A DNA stretch of 64,000 bases from Pogostemon cablin (GCA_023678885.1 CM042994.1:19501073-19565072), one strand, 5' to 3'; positions 36,133 to 48,079 are shown, counted from the first letter of the stretch. Notes: generated by a model not told the origin, from the letters alone. Made by a program: numbers and translations.

Positions 36133-36346
36133 TGTTGAAATTGAGATTGAAATGTGGAAAAGAAGATTTCATTGATCTTGTGTTGTTGTGTTATTTTTAC
36201 ATATTCAAATACAATCATATTTATAGGCATATGAGGAAACTAGCCAGTACACATAAGCTAAAAAATAGCTGTTGGAACCTAGAAACTATAAGAACAATAA
36301 ATGATGGAAGATGGAGGGTGAGAGAGAGCAATAAATTATTTCAACA
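36133..36346 (-). repeat. Copia 5' LTR
   Basis: The 214-bp partner of 31297-31510. In element orientation it is the 5' LTR and lies next to the primer-binding site at 36121-36132. Confidence 0.95.
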
Positions 36347-36690
36347 CATAGTATGTGCTTGTTGGGGTGCGACACGGAGGAGACGGAGGTTTGACGACAG
36401 CAGGCGCGGGGGAACTACCCTTACTGCGACGGAAAGGTGCATGCAGTCGACGTTGGAGGTGGAGGGTGGAGTTGAGGAGGGTTTTTGGAGTACAATTATG
36501 ATCATGTTCGGTTGTTGTAGCCGATACGATAGATAAATTCTGATTCTGTTCTGTTTGGTTACAACAACTGAATAAATATAATAAAATTTATAAGAATAAT
36601 TATATCTTATTAATTAAAAATGATTTAAGTTAAAAAGTTATGAGATACATATAATAATTTTAGGGTGCAAATAGCCGTCTTTTTCTAAAA

Positions 36691-37455
36691 TCCGCCTTTA
36701 CATTTTAAAAAACTCTATCCCCACAAACACTATAAATCAATCATCAACCCACCCAACAAACACCATAACTATTTATTTGATTCAAACATCACTTTTATTC
36801 CGAGTGAGTTATTCTTCATATTTACTTCCGATAACTCTTTACCTTTAAGATTTTTTTATTAATCATGTTTATTAATTTTTAGGATTATTGTAATATTTTT
36901 TAAATAATGAAAGTGTATGAAAGTTTCTTACACACTAAGAAACTTCATAATGAGGGAAAAAAAAACCAGTGTATGAAAATTTCACACCACACACTTATTC
37001 TTCATTATTCGTGTATAAGATTATTTTAATTATTTCGATCGTAACATAAAATTTTTTTTTGACTTTTTTCTGACTGATAATATCATTAATTACCTCTAAA
37101 TTTTCAACTACAATTTCAAAACAAATAAAACACCTACACCACTTTTTGACGATTCATCCACACCACACCACACCACATCAGACCAGAGGCTAGCATTGGA
37201 TTCTCCACGTGTGAGTGTGTGATTGGTGGGGCGCAAATGGTCAATAAATTAGTAGACCCATTTATGTTTGATCATCCAGTCCAGTGTTTCCTGGTGCATC
37301 CCCATCCCACTAGATTATTTCTCAAGGTACAACGTACAAATCTAACTTATAACACCTTTTATCAATTGCGTTTAGAACAATCATTTCACTTCTATCACTT
37401 ATCAGTAACCGGGTCCCCAGTTTGGTTATCCAGAGAGATAAATTGGGTATTCAAC
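36691..37455. other. Intergenic DNA before the FBN5-like gene
   Basis: AT-rich sequence with a short CACACCACACCACACCAC run near 37157 and a CACGTG (G-box core) near 37207. No gene or mobile element is recognised. It probably includes the upstream promoter of the FBN5-like gene. Confidence 0.35.
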
Positions 37456-37739
37456 AAACGTATAAATATTATTGAATTTTCTCACTCATCTAATCCTCCT
37501 TCACATGGATGGCAAACCATTTTTGAAAAAGGAGCAACACCATCCAACCGCTAATTAAGCCCTTCCTAGCCTCCATTGTCGCCGTCATACGCATTTGCCC
37601 ATTTCAATTTGGAAGAAGGGAGGTAGATGTGGCCACTGCACACGAAACAGGGGTGAACGATTTTTGCTCAATAAATTCTTCCATCTTCTCTCATTTGAAT
37701 CACCCTCAACCTTCACTCCGTTAGCTGCCATTGTAACTT
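37456..37739 (+). promoter_or_regulatory. Possible FBN5 core promoter and leader exon
   Basis: A TATA-like TATAAATA lies at about 37461. A stretch rich in C and T follows and ends at 37739 before GTAAGTTC, a good splice donor. An acceptor (TATAGGCAG) lies near 40370, 90 bp before the FBN5 start codon. If joined, a 2.6-kb leader intron would contain the 667-bp tandem duplication. It could instead belong to an unrelated transcript; cDNA would decide. Confidence 0.35.
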
Positions 37740-38307
37740 GTAAGTTCGCTCTTGCTCTGTGTTTGTGTATGAATAGTAATATATCATTTTATCAAAGTCA
37801 GTACCTATTATTAATTGATTCTCAATTGAATCACTGTGACGATTCATTTATCTTCCTATCCGACAATAGGTTAATTACGCTTGATACTATGTTTCAAACT
37901 CTACTTATGAGATGTGCACTGTGACAACAATAATAATATTCTTGCAAAATTGACTATAGGTAAGCTGATACTAATTCTAGAGAGTAGAAGCTAAGCTAGG
38001 CAATGTTAATTATGAGTAGGATTAAGGCTTCATACTGCATCTATTTATATTATATAAGAGAAAACTGAAGATTAGTTAGTCTTATTGTAAATGTCGTGTG
38101 CTATATTGATCGGTTATTGCAATATTTTGCTCCTATGTATCATTCTAGTACTATTTCTAGTATTCACTATTATATTATTCAAGATGATTTTAGGTTCTTA
38201 GGCTTTAAAGTGTCATTGAATATGTGCTCGTGCTTAATTATTTATCATGTTTTAAGTTCGCATGAAAAAATGTACTCTACCATTAGGGCCCCTCACTGGT
38301 TAATGGT

Positions 38308-39643
38308 AGAGGGCTCACTATTCATAGTATTCATTCTTATATTCTTTAAGATGTTTTTAGGGTCTGTGACTTTAAAGTGTCATTGGTTTTGTGCTCGTTT
38401 TGCTTGATAATTGATCATGTTATAGTTTTACAAAAATGAAATGGTGTACTTCACCATGGGGGCACTTGCAAGAGTTATTTTTCCATGCTGATATTTTTAG
38501 GAATCAAGCTCTTTGCTTATGTTTGTTATCTCAGTTGGGGATACTCAATCCCATCAACCGTTTTTGTTATGACTATAGGGCATTGGCATGTTATAAGCTT
38601 CCATATTATTGTAATTTATTGATGTATATGTACATATAGTATCTCTTTTAGACCACGTCATAATTATCATTGAACCTTTTTGTTTTACTTCTCATATCTC
38701 TTCTAATCATATCTTTGTTTAAGACACCAAATGAGTAATGGTCAGCTCTACTTATTTTTCCATAAACATGTCCGACTCTTAATATTCACTAGACTTTAAT
38801 ACACTAAGTTGGAATTTTGTTTAAGCGCCTTCGTCGATCCTTCTTCATTTAATATTAGTCTCATACTTGTTGAGTTGATTATTCATTTATTAATAATAAA
38901 TTCCTACTTTATTGAAAGTCATGAGAATACGCAGGGAGATTTAAATTGGAGACTGGGTTGTTAGTTCCTGTGATAGAGGGCTCACTATTCATAGTATTCA
39001 TTCTTATATTCTTTAAGATGTTTTTAGGGTCTGTGACTTTATAGTGTCATTGGGTTTGTGCTCGTTTTGCTTGATAATTGATCATGTTATAGTTTTACAA
39101 AAATGAAATGGTGTACTTCACCATGGAGGGCACTTGCAAGAGTTATTTTTCCATGTTGCTATTATTAGGAATCAAGCTCTTTGCTTATGTTTGTTATCTC
39201 AGTTGGGGATACTCAATCCCATCAACCGTTTTTGTTATGACTATAGGGCATTGGCATGTTATAAGCTTCCATATTATTGTAATTTATTGATGTATATGTA
39301 CATATAGTATCTCTTTTAGACCACGTCATAATTATCATTGAACCTTTTTGTTTTGCTTTTCATATCTCTTCTAATCATATCTTTGTTTAAGACACCAAAT
39401 GAGTAATGGCCAGCTCTACTTGTTTTTCCATAAACATGTCCGACTCTTAATATTCACTAGACTTTAATACACTAGGTTGGAATTTTGTTTAAGCACCTTC
39501 GTCGATCCTTCTTCATTTAATATTAGTCTCATACTTGTTGAGTTGATTATCCATTTATTAATAATAAATTCCTACTTTATTGAAAGTTATGAGAATACGC
39601 AGGGAGATTTAAATTGGAGACTGGGTTGTTAGTTCCTGTGATG
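38308..39643. repeat. Tandem duplication, about 667-bp unit
   Basis: 38308-38974 is repeated at 38975-39643 with very few changes, both copies ending GTTGTTAGTTCCTGTGAT. A third, strongly diverged partial copy precedes them (about 38150-38300, sharing AAAGTGTCATTG and TGTGCTCGT). Open frames in the copies are short and not protein-like. This is a local duplication of non-coding DNA. Confidence 0.9.
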
Positions 39644-40458
39644 AAAGAGTTTTAGTTTATTTGCTTGATTTTTTTTTTGTCATATTTTATTCTACAATTT
39701 GAAAATAAGGGTTGCCTACTTATTTTAGTTTCTTAATTATACTTCTAATTGATCACTTATATGCAATCATTTCTTTTTTAAAATATTATTGAGATCATTA
39801 CATTATTTACAATTGATTAAAATTTTGTGTTTTGGTTATATTAAATGTGTGGCAAAAATTTATACTAATATCATCTCATGATCCATATTTGTGTGTGCGC
39901 TTTTTATTTTATATATCATGTATTTTTATTCCATGTTGCAACTATCATTTCTTAATTTTTATCGTTGCTTGTTTCTTACACATATACTCAAAATATATAT
40001 TTATTTTATCGTAAGAGACAATTTATATTGCTTCTTTTTGAAGTTTCAATTATGTCTTTAGATTCTTTTGAAAGTTAGTGTTGCATTTTTTGAAAATTGA
40101 GTCCCACTTGTCTCCCTATACAAATAAAAAATCCACCTAAGCACTTAAGATAAAATGGTTATTTATATTGGAGGATAGAATCTTAGTTCAACTCCCTTAA
40201 GGATAATAAAGGTGAGTTTACACTTTACAGTAGCATCTGCAAGTTCAGTTTACATCAATTGTTTCTTTTCTTATCATATTAAGAGTGTACTGCTAATTGC
40301 TGCAACAGAAAGTTGATTTGATAATTTCACAAAACACACCTGACAATTTGACATTTGTGGTTATAGGCAGGAAAGGTTGCAGAGAGAGTGAAGCAAAGAG
40401 AGAAAGTAGGGAATAGGTAGAGCAGAGGCTTGCTGTAAAGAACATGTAATTGGCCACA

Positions 40459-42442
40459 ATGTTTATCCATCAATCACCAATCCCAGCTTCCCATTTGTTT
40501 GTCATCCCTCCATCCACAAAGATGATGAAACTTGATGCTGCACGCATCATTGCAACTCAATTACAGGAGAGCCCTTACTCAAGCTTGCTTTTTTGTAATC
40601 CACGAAGTTGGTCAAATTTTTGTGCTAAAGCAGCAGAAAACAACTCAGAGTTAGCTGTTGCTGCTAATGATGAGATTACAGGAGGTTATAATAGAATCCA
40701 AATCAAACAAGACCTTAATACTGCATTGCATGGTAATTTTAAAATATGTATTCTGTTGTCTTTCTTTTTTCTTAAATGATTTGTTTGAAGAAGAAATGTG
40801 CAGGGATAAACAGAGGCATATTTGGAGTGGCATCAGCAAAGAAATCTGAAATTGAAAATCTGGTTGACCTTCTCGAGTCTTTGAATCCCACCCCTCATCC
40901 AACTATTTCCTTAGAAAAGGTGTCTTCTTTTCTACCTCCATTAATTTACTTATTTCTGTCATAAGAAGAATTGGCGGATTAGATAAATCACAGGATGTAT
41001 TTTAAGGGGATACTTGATTTAGGTGTAGGGTGGATTATGAAATTTTGCTAGCAAAGTTATGTTGTTGTTGCATGAGAGAGAAGAGATGTGAGAGAATTGA
41101 TGGAGTATACTGCTAAGTTGAGAATTAGCAGATTTTGTGAGTAGATGCATTGGTTTTTAAAAATCCAAAATCCCAGAATGCAATGGTTTTAGGATTTTTA
41201 AATCCCAAAAGTAATTTTTTAAACCAAATGAGACATCACCCGAGAGAAATCGATCACAATGTTTTTACATTTGCAGTAGAGTCTATATCATGCATTTGCT
41301 TGGAAATCCCCCGTATATAGTTGTCTGCAGGGGCAGATCCAGTAATTGATTGAAAGGGGGGTTGGGGGGGGGGGTGAAGAATTGAGTATGTATAAGATAA
41401 TTATAGAGAATAAATATAATGACGCATTGACATTCATTATTAGTATCATATAATGGACCATTACATTTACTTGGGATTGAAATTTTGAAAGACATTCTCA
41501 CTCTTGTACCATTGAGTTGTGCTGGACATGTTCTCGTGGCTCGTCTCGATAACGAATAAGCATACTAGCATTTTTGTAGGTTGCTGGAGCTTGGAAGCTG
41601 ATTTATAGCACCATTACTATTTTGGGCTCTAAAAGAACCAAACTAGGATTACGAGACTTTATTACATTGGGAGATTTTTTCCAATCTATAAATGTGGTTG
41701 AGGTAATCCATCATATATTACATATTTATATATGTTGGTTTATAAATTCAATGTGTTTCTACAATTTCCTGTGTAATGTTCTTTTCAAGTTAAACAAGAC
41801 ACGTTTGCAAACTCAAACACTAATAAAAGCACAACTACTTGCCTAACTTTGGAGTGTCTCTTGTTATAAGTTGTAAAAAGGCATACATCGTTCTAACATC
41901 AAGTTCTTTATACATGATTGTAAATGGAGGGTAAAGCAGTCAATGTGATCAAGTTCAGCGTTAGGGGGTTGAATATGTTAAGCGGACAGTTAACAATTGA
42001 AGCTTCATACAAGATTGCCTCGAAATCAGTTGAGTGTTTATACTAGTTACTTAAATCCTTACACTTGGATGATGATTGTTCACTCTTTTGATAGTCTATT
42101 CTCTGTGTAGCGAGTTGATATAAGTTACAAGAAGTCAGTGATTACTCCTGATCAGGTATGAAATTCTACACATCTCGTTTACATTACATTTAGATGAAAG
42201 TGATCTGCAGTGAATTGTATATACTGATACAAGCAATTATGATCTGAAATGGACAAACAAATATGGTTCTCGATGGCACACAGTTGATGAATGTTTTCCG
42301 GAAAAATTATCATCTTCTTCTGCAAATCTTCAATCCAGAGGGGTGGCTTGAGATCACGTACGTGGATGATACTTTGAGAATCGGGAGAGATGACAAGGGA
42401 AATATCTTCATCTTAGAGAGAGTAGAGGATGATATGCCTTGA
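40459..42442 (+). CDS. FBN5: Plastid fibrillin (PAP/FBN5-like), 6 exons
   Basis: Exons: 40459-40732, 40804-40919, 41580-41702, 41930-42028, 42111-42155, 42284-42442. All introns are GT-AG, phases agree, and the product is 271 aa. The first ~70 residues are Ser/Ala-rich, as in a plastid transit peptide. The PAP/fibrillin domain follows: INRGIFGVASAKKSEIENL, then AGAWKLIYSTITILGSKRTK, then VIKFSVRGLNMLSGQLTIEA. It ends GWLEITYVDDTLRIGRDDKG and ILERVEDD, the conserved fibrillin tail. FBN5 (PAP7) is a stromal fibrillin that binds solanesyl-diphosphate synthases and is needed for plastoquinone-9 formation. The family is certain, the FBN5 subgroup likely. The start is the first ATG of the frame; an in-frame TTG at 40450 is not a eukaryotic start. 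A G-rich run lies in intron 2. Confidence 0.85.
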
Positions 42443-43859
42443 AAGATCAATATTGCTCCTTTTTATTGGGTTAAGCCGGTCAGAATGTCCTGCTACACAT
42501 GAATATTGCGTTTCTTGTGCCAACTTGTTGGATGAGTGATGTGCATAAGAAAAAGAAAAAAATCTAAACCTCGAGTCAAAGGCATAACACTTGGGATTTT
42601 TTTTCTTTCATACGTATCATTAATCTAACGAATGGCACAAGAAAAATAACACTGATGATGTAACATCCGTATGTAATTAAACACCACCACAATTTCCAGT
42701 TTCCTTCAGCTCTGTTGCTGCTTATTATTGGAGAGAACCGGGGGTCAGATTATCCATTCCAGTAAATTTTAAATTTTGTAATTTGATATGAATTATATTT
42801 CTATTTTCTGACGATTTTTTGTATTATGTCATGCTTAAAATTGTGAGTCTTACTACATATTTAAATTCGAGAGTCAGTCAAATTAAAACTCAATGTTCAG
42901 GCTTGAATTGTGCTTGGGTTGTGGTTATTTTTTTGGCCAGTTTTCATTGAACTTATTTCTAAATTTAAAATTTTGTATGTGATACAAATGAACTGTAAAA
43001 TCAAAAGTCTGAGTACTCCTTAAGGAATAAAAACTCTAGGTAAATACTTGTGTGAGTCAGTCTAAGGGTTTACGTGAGATGGATAAAAATAATAAAATTG
43101 ATAATATTTTATAGCGAAAATAATAATAATTTTTTTAAAAAAGTGTAAAATGATCTTTCCTGAGACAGTCTAACACAAGACTTGCCCAAAATTTTAATGA
43201 AATCATCCCGTTAAAAAGCAATATAAAACATTACATTTTATCACTTTGATCCCTCACAAGAATTGCTGTATAAAAAACTTATTAACTGTCAAAATTTGCA
43301 AAAAAATAAGAGGACGAGGACATTTATATTAAATTGAGTTTTTTAGTTGTGTATTTGAGAGAGAATTTCATAGTATAGATGTTTATTTTTTAAACATTAC
43401 TCTTTAAAAATGGCGAATATTTAGTTATAAAAGGAGTAATAAAAAAGTAATATTAACCCTTGCGCAGAAGAGTAGTCATCAGTTGAAGAGAGTAATATTA
43501 ACTAACTTGTTAAACATAAGAGTGAAAAAACACATTAATACACACTAACTTACAACGTATAAATATACATAGCTGTTGCGCAGAATAGGTGGATAGGCAC
43601 TGAAGCATTATGTGACATCAAATTAATGTTCAAGGAAATAAATATACATTGAATATAATCAATCACCTTGTTAATCTATAATTGTTGAGCAAAAATGTTG
43701 CCTAAGAGATGAGATAATCAAAAAGCATAACCACACACCATGATCATAATTTTGAAATGCATAAACAAACTTAAACTAAAGTATATATAGGCAACTCCAC
43801 ATAAGCAAGTAAACCTAAGGCAAGAGTTTTGATTTTCTCTTCTCTTCATCTGACAGGAG
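42443..43859. other. FBN5 3' flank and intergenic DNA
   Basis: No gene is seen. Apart from the MITE-like piece at 43038-43188 the stretch is AT-rich and unremarkable. Confidence 0.4.
43038..43188. mobile_element. MITE fragment of the GTCTCAC family
   Basis: GGTAAATACTTGTGTGAGTC at the left and GACAGTCTAACACAAGACTTG at the right are imperfect inverted partners. The interior shares GATAATATTTTATAG-type words with the element at 11593-11838. Confidence 0.45.
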
Positions 43860-43869
43860 ATTTGCTAAT

Positions 43870-44110
43870 GTCCACCCCATCTGTCCCTTGGATGCATGTG
43901 CTTCAAAAAATTTTTTTCCTTATGTCTTCGTCACATGTTTCATCAGGATCTGCTGTAGTAGGAGGGGAGTCGGTGGCAGGAGGATCATCGGTAGTAGGAG
44001 CATCGTGATCAAGCCTGAGTAGGCACTCTTCAAGTGTGAATCCCTCGTGGAGTGGTGCATACACAGCTGCTAGAAAAGTTCATCCGCAGCATCGGGCAGG
44101 GAGATGTCCT
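43870..44110 (-). pseudogene. Unrecognised protein-coding-like fragment
   Basis: The minus strand has a frame reading AAVYAPLHEGFTLEECLLRL, then HDAPTTDDPPATDSPPTTAD and an acidic end. It has balanced amphipathic composition and a Pro/Thr-rich tail, better than random AT-rich DNA. It starts after TTCTAGCAG, a possible splice acceptor. No start codon and no recognised family. It may be the last exon of a decayed gene or transposon protein. Confidence 0.3.
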
Positions 44111-44401
44111 TAGTAGTAAAGGTCAAGAAAAACATCCAGGCAGCATAGTAGTTTCTCGGACTGCCGGAATCACAGACAAGTAAGAAACAAAAACACTGTC
44201 CTACATGTCATTGTCTATTAATTAAATTAACCAGACCTTGAAAGAGATGTGATCAAACGCAATCATAGTAATTCATCCCTTGCGTCAAAGATTGGCTTAT
44301 AAAAGCAAATATAAATTGAATGATGAGTTATATACATAAACTTCGTGGTCTTGCTTAAAACTACAGGCATGTAAACTCTGGCTTTGTTCATTCTTCATCA
44401 A

Positions 44402-46593
44402 TTAAGCAACAAATTTCAAGCAGCGAGTATCATTATGGATATTCTGACATTTGATGGAACAGAACCGCATCCCACATTGCACGCAAGTATAATTTGCAGA
44501 AAATCCACAGACGGTGCAAAAATGCCGACGAGCGGTGGAGCTTGGAGGTCCCACAGCTGCTCTTAGGTAGGAGGGTACATGAGGAGGTAGAGACTCCAAA
44601 TTAGCCTAGTTTCAGAGACACGTGAAATTAGAATCGGCTGTTAATGTCGCACCCAAATCTTTGATGGCATTTAGAAGCAGAAAACAAGCTAAACCTCCAA
44701 GTGTGATTAGCCCTCTTACCTCTTGCAATAGTTCAAGGAATGTTCTAGGTGCCTTCTTAGCATTTTCAAGTGCTTTAGCTTGACGAGTTTTCCTCTTCGT
44801 GCTTTTGGATTGCTTCTTCTGATATGCTGCATGACAAAACATGTGACTTGATACCAGTTAGTGAAAATATTCATTCCAATTACCCAAAAAAAATTATCAG
44901 GTGCAGCTTAAAGGCAATAAATAGGCAAACTATTCACAAAGCCAGAACTGGATAAAAAGCCGGTAGCAAAATAATTTTTTATCAGAACCATAAAGTTACA
45001 GATCAATAAAAGAAGGCAGCAGTAGATCAGATTAAAAAGTCAAAGTTAAACACTTATTGATTTACGCGTGTGATAGAAGATACCTAATGAATATGAATCA
45101 GCAAATCTGAAAAATATTCCCACGACAAGGCACAATTTTTTCATAATTAAATCAGGTAAGTTATCCTTGTCAAGTTCCCAACAAAGGTAGAAATATACAG
45201 CTGTCAGTGGACTAGGCCAACTCTTGGAATATGATTTCAAGTATATTTTTCTTGAGATCATTATTAATTTGTTATGCACTTTTCAGCATAAGTTGCTCTA
45301 ATATGGTGTAGTTTCTTATACAATAGGAGTAACTGTGAGGAGGGAGGAGGGTATGACATTATTTGTGTTGAATATTTGAATTTTGAAGTTCGAAGTTCGA
45401 AGTTGATTATGACATTATGTGAGGATGTTCTATGGGTTGAGAATGATATATATGTGTTATGTTTAAGGGAAGGATGTACAAGAGGCGGACGCCTCAGGCT
45501 CGAACAAGGCCCTTGCGCTTTTTTGCGCCTCTTGACTTTAACAACTATGTTGATGAGTGGACACAGAGCCAATCACCTGCAACTGTCAAGCCCACTATCC
45601 AAATGTGCATTTCAAATATTCCCACCAGATGCATGCTGACAAATGTTATGCATTTATATTTAAGGAGAACTTCAAGCTAACACAAGAATTTGATAGAAGG
45701 AAGCATACTAAAATGTGTCAAAGCCAAAAAAAAAAAAGGACATAAGAATGAAACTTTTGTACATTTAAGACAAATCATTGATAGATTCCAAATAAACTAG
45801 TTACTGCCTAGTTAAAATATCTATGCTGAATTAAAAGACAGTGGCATCAAGCATGGGTATTCTGCTATAAGAACAATGAAAAGATAACTAAACTGATTAC
45901 TACATAATCGATTAAGCTATTTACATTAGCCAAAACCAGAAGCAGATATAGTCAGCAAGGTCCACCAGTTATAAAAAATCATATTATTTCCTAGTTGAAG
46001 CGACCAGACAAATGATGTGATATTTGCACATTGTAGAAACTCAGAGAAAATACCCTATCATACTCTGTTTTCCATTTATTTTATTCCTCCTCTATAGAAG
46101 TACATAAACATCTAAGCTCGAAGAATAAATCAATTTTATTTATGTGATAAAACAAAGAACTAATGGCATTAGCATGATAAAGAAAGGTTTCCAATTAGGA
46201 ACTTGTCAGATTTCACAAGTCACCATACTTTATATGTTAATCACTAAAATAACTATGAAGTGACTGACCTTGATCATCATCGTCAAGAGATGCTTCATCA
46301 TCATCATCAATTTGTACGGTCTCAAATCCAGCATTATCATTTTCCAGGGCTTCAAGACGAGCAAGAATTGCCTGCCAATTGATGTCCAGGATTAGATATT
46401 CTATTCCAGTAATGAGGTCAGCATATCCCAGAAGAAAAACAGTAGGTCATTGACAAGAGTAAGAGTAGTGATAAACCTGAGTCCGATTATCATTGCTGGC
46501 AAGGGCTGCAGCCATTTTGGGAGCAACCTTACGAGTTCTAGTGGACATTCGCCGTAGCGAATTAGACATTTCTTCATCCGGTGTAGTGGACAT
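44402..46593 (-). CDS. SWC6: SWR1 complex subunit 6 (SWC6/SEF), HIT zinc-finger protein
   Basis: Exons on the minus strand: 46593-46477, 46371-46269, 44826-44720, 44605-44402; GT-AG introns, agreeing phases, 176 aa (Arabidopsis SEF is about 171). The N-terminus has STRTRKVAPKMAAALASNDN and then ARLEALENDN. An acidic stretch (QIDDDDEASLDDDDQ, residues ~60-73) precedes a basic KRKTRQAKALE. The C-terminal HIT-type zinc finger uses the Cys/His set in FCTVCGF, CVQCGMRFCSIKCQNIH and TRC. SWC6/SEF is a nuclear subunit of the SWR1 remodeller that deposits H2A.Z. In Arabidopsis it supports FLC expression and delays flowering. The 1.4-kb intron 2 carries a hAT-like remnant. An upstream leader exon is probable at 47839-48020. 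Confidence 0.93.
45350..45547. mobile_element. Truncated hAT-like element in SWC6 intron 2
   Basis: The reverse complement starts ATAGTTGTTAAAG, has AGAGGCGCAAAAAAGCGCAA and continues to ACATAATGTCATAATCAACT, matching the left half of the element at 15419-16357. The other end is missing. Confidence 0.65.
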
Positions 46594-47838
46594 TTCTCCA
46601 GACAGATATAAAATCCACACTATGAATATGTGGTTTCCTTTCCTCGATTCTAAGCTTTATTAAAGAAAAAAAGAAAGAAACAGTAAACCCTAAAGGGCTT
46701 TTAAAAAAATCTTTTAAGCACAGTATTTTCTAATTTTTGAGAAATGGAAAGGGGGTACAAAAGCAACTATCTGATTTCAGGAGGTGAAAAAAGAAAAGGG
46801 AACCAAACTTCTCACAGCCACTGAGTTGGCTAAAAGGAGGGAAAAGGGACTATGTTATATAACTCTGATGAGTTTTTTCACCTGGCCATAAAAGCAAAAA
46901 CAGGATTTCCTATATGATGATGACTGAAAGCGAAGTAGAGTTGTTTATCCTTCAAATTACAGGGAGCATTGAAGAAAGTACAAGCTTTGGCTTTAATCTA
47001 AGGGAAGAATGCTATTTTAAGGGGAAGATGGATTAACAACCACGAGAGCTTATGGGCAATGTGGAGAGCATCAGCTACTTATTTTAACTGATTCGGGTAG
47101 CACCCTTTGTTTCATCCAAGAATCTATAGGCTATAGCTGAAAGCTTGGGATGCCAACTAAAATTTTTGAAACCTTTGTTGGTTAAGGTGGCCAATGGGCA
47201 GAAAATGATAGTTCTCAACAATCGGTTGAATTTAAGTTTGAAATGCAGGGATACACATTCATCAACTCACCCAAAATTCTAAAGAATGAGGGTTGTGGTA
47301 TGATCCTAGGGGATGATTGACTGAAATCTTGCACAGAAATAACTTCCATAGTTACAAAACCAAGGAAAAGGGTGAAAATAAAAGCTGTTATACCTAAATT
47401 CTTATATGGACATTCTCTTGCAAGAAGGTGACATTCTCGTCAAAAACTGAATCAATGCCGTAAGAATTACCTATAATGTATGATGAATGATTACCCAAAA
47501 ACTGGATTCAATGGTAATCATTAGCTCTATCACTATCCAACCCAATTATTATCTACAGGGCCCTATCTTAATTGGTCACACAGAAGCCAAACAACTAATA
47601 CATTAATTTTGCCCAGCAAGAAACGAAATTTCTAGCAGATCAATCAACACAGAAGTGACAGAAACTTTGACGTGGGAGATTCAATCAACTTCAAATTATA
47701 GCCATGTCGAGAGAATTCAGAACAACTTCTAAAAGCCTAAAGCTTTCTTCGACGTACTATGTCCCAAGCTCAGGAATACACCGTGTATTCCATTCCATGT
47801 CTCGTTGTTGAAAAGATAAATTGGAGAAATACACTTAC
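46594..47838 (-). other. Probable SWC6 leader intron
   Basis: A donor (AGAAG followed by GTAAGTG on the minus strand) at 47838 and a plausible acceptor a few bases before the ATG at 46593 define a 1.2-kb intron in the 5' leader. It contains a gypsy protease relic at 47070-47325 and no conserved coding sequence of its own. Confidence 0.5.
47070..47325 (+). pseudogene. Ty3/gypsy aspartic protease relic
   Basis: The plus strand reads LTDSGSTLCFIQESI, resembling the DSGSTHSFI active-site motif of plant gypsy proteases. After a frameshift come KPLLVKVANGQKM, FEMQGYTF, and then LKNEGCGMILGDDW, close to the GCDMVLGxDWL end of the domain. Stops and shifts show long decay. It lies antisense in the SWC6 leader intron. 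Confidence 0.7.
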
Positions 47839-48025
47839 CTTCTCTAGAGCTTCCAAAAATAGACAGCAATGGAGACTTCAAGATTTCACCAATGGAGATG
47901 AGAGAAACGCTTGTGTTCGCGCTTCCGGCGGTAAACTGGTGGCGCAGATTTCCGGCGAGGAGAGTTTGCTTCAGAGGAGTATGGCAGCTTCAATCTATTG
48001 AGAGGAGAAGCAGGCATCGATTTTG
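47839..48025 (-). promoter_or_regulatory. SWC6 leader exon (5' UTR) and transcription start area
   Basis: On the minus strand, a moderately GC-rich segment with CTCCTCTCAATAG, CTCGCCGGAAATC and CTCATCTCCATTGG composition ends AGCTCTAGAAG before GTAAGTG. This is typical of a plant leader exon. The upstream limit is uncertain, and a transposon-like sequence begins about 55 bp further up. Confidence 0.5.
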
Positions 48026-48079
48026 GGAAGAATGGGAGAAGGGGGCAGATTCACGTATTTATCTTTCTTTGAAATCAAT

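Larger units (their letters stand above)
31297..36346 (-). mobile_element. Complete but defective Ty1/copia retrotransposon (5.05 kb)
   Basis: 214-bp LTRs at 31297-31510 and 36133-36346 differ at only a few positions and are bounded by TG...CA. The exact 5-bp duplication CATAG lies at 31292-31296 and 36347-36351. On the minus strand the primer-binding site TGGTATCAGAGC (36132-36121) matches the initiator-Met tRNA 3' end, and a polypurine tract (GAGGGGGAG, 31519-31511) precedes the 3' LTR. The order protease, integrase, reverse transcriptase, RNase H is the copia order. Frameshifts break pol and a recognisable gag is missing. It is inserted in the right arm of the Pack-MULE-like element. The few LTR differences point to a fairly recent insertion. 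Confidence 0.95.
30172..36681. mobile_element. Pack-MULE-like element with captured SKS gene fragment, hosting nested insertions
   Basis: The left arm at 30172-30803 and the right arm (31269-31296 continuing at 36352-36681) are inverted copies of about 355 bp once insertions are removed. Shared landmarks include ACGGCTATTT at the outer end, TTTATTCGGTTGTTG, CCAACGTCGACTGC, GCACATACTATG and CTATGTATAC at the inner end. TTTCTAAAA (9 bp) flanks both outer ends (30163-30171 and 36682-36690), matching the 9-bp duplication of Mutator-like elements, although the last 3-4 terminal bases differ. Between the arms lies a multicopper-oxidase pseudogene fragment. A MITE is nested in the left arm and a full copia element in the right arm. 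Without them the element would be about 1.2 kb. No transposase is present. Confidence 0.7.

Noticed and set aside
40450..40458. Possible upstream start (TTG) of the FBN5 frame
   Set aside because: TTG is not a normal start in plant nuclear genes; the first ATG of the frame is at 40459 and gives a plausible transit peptide.
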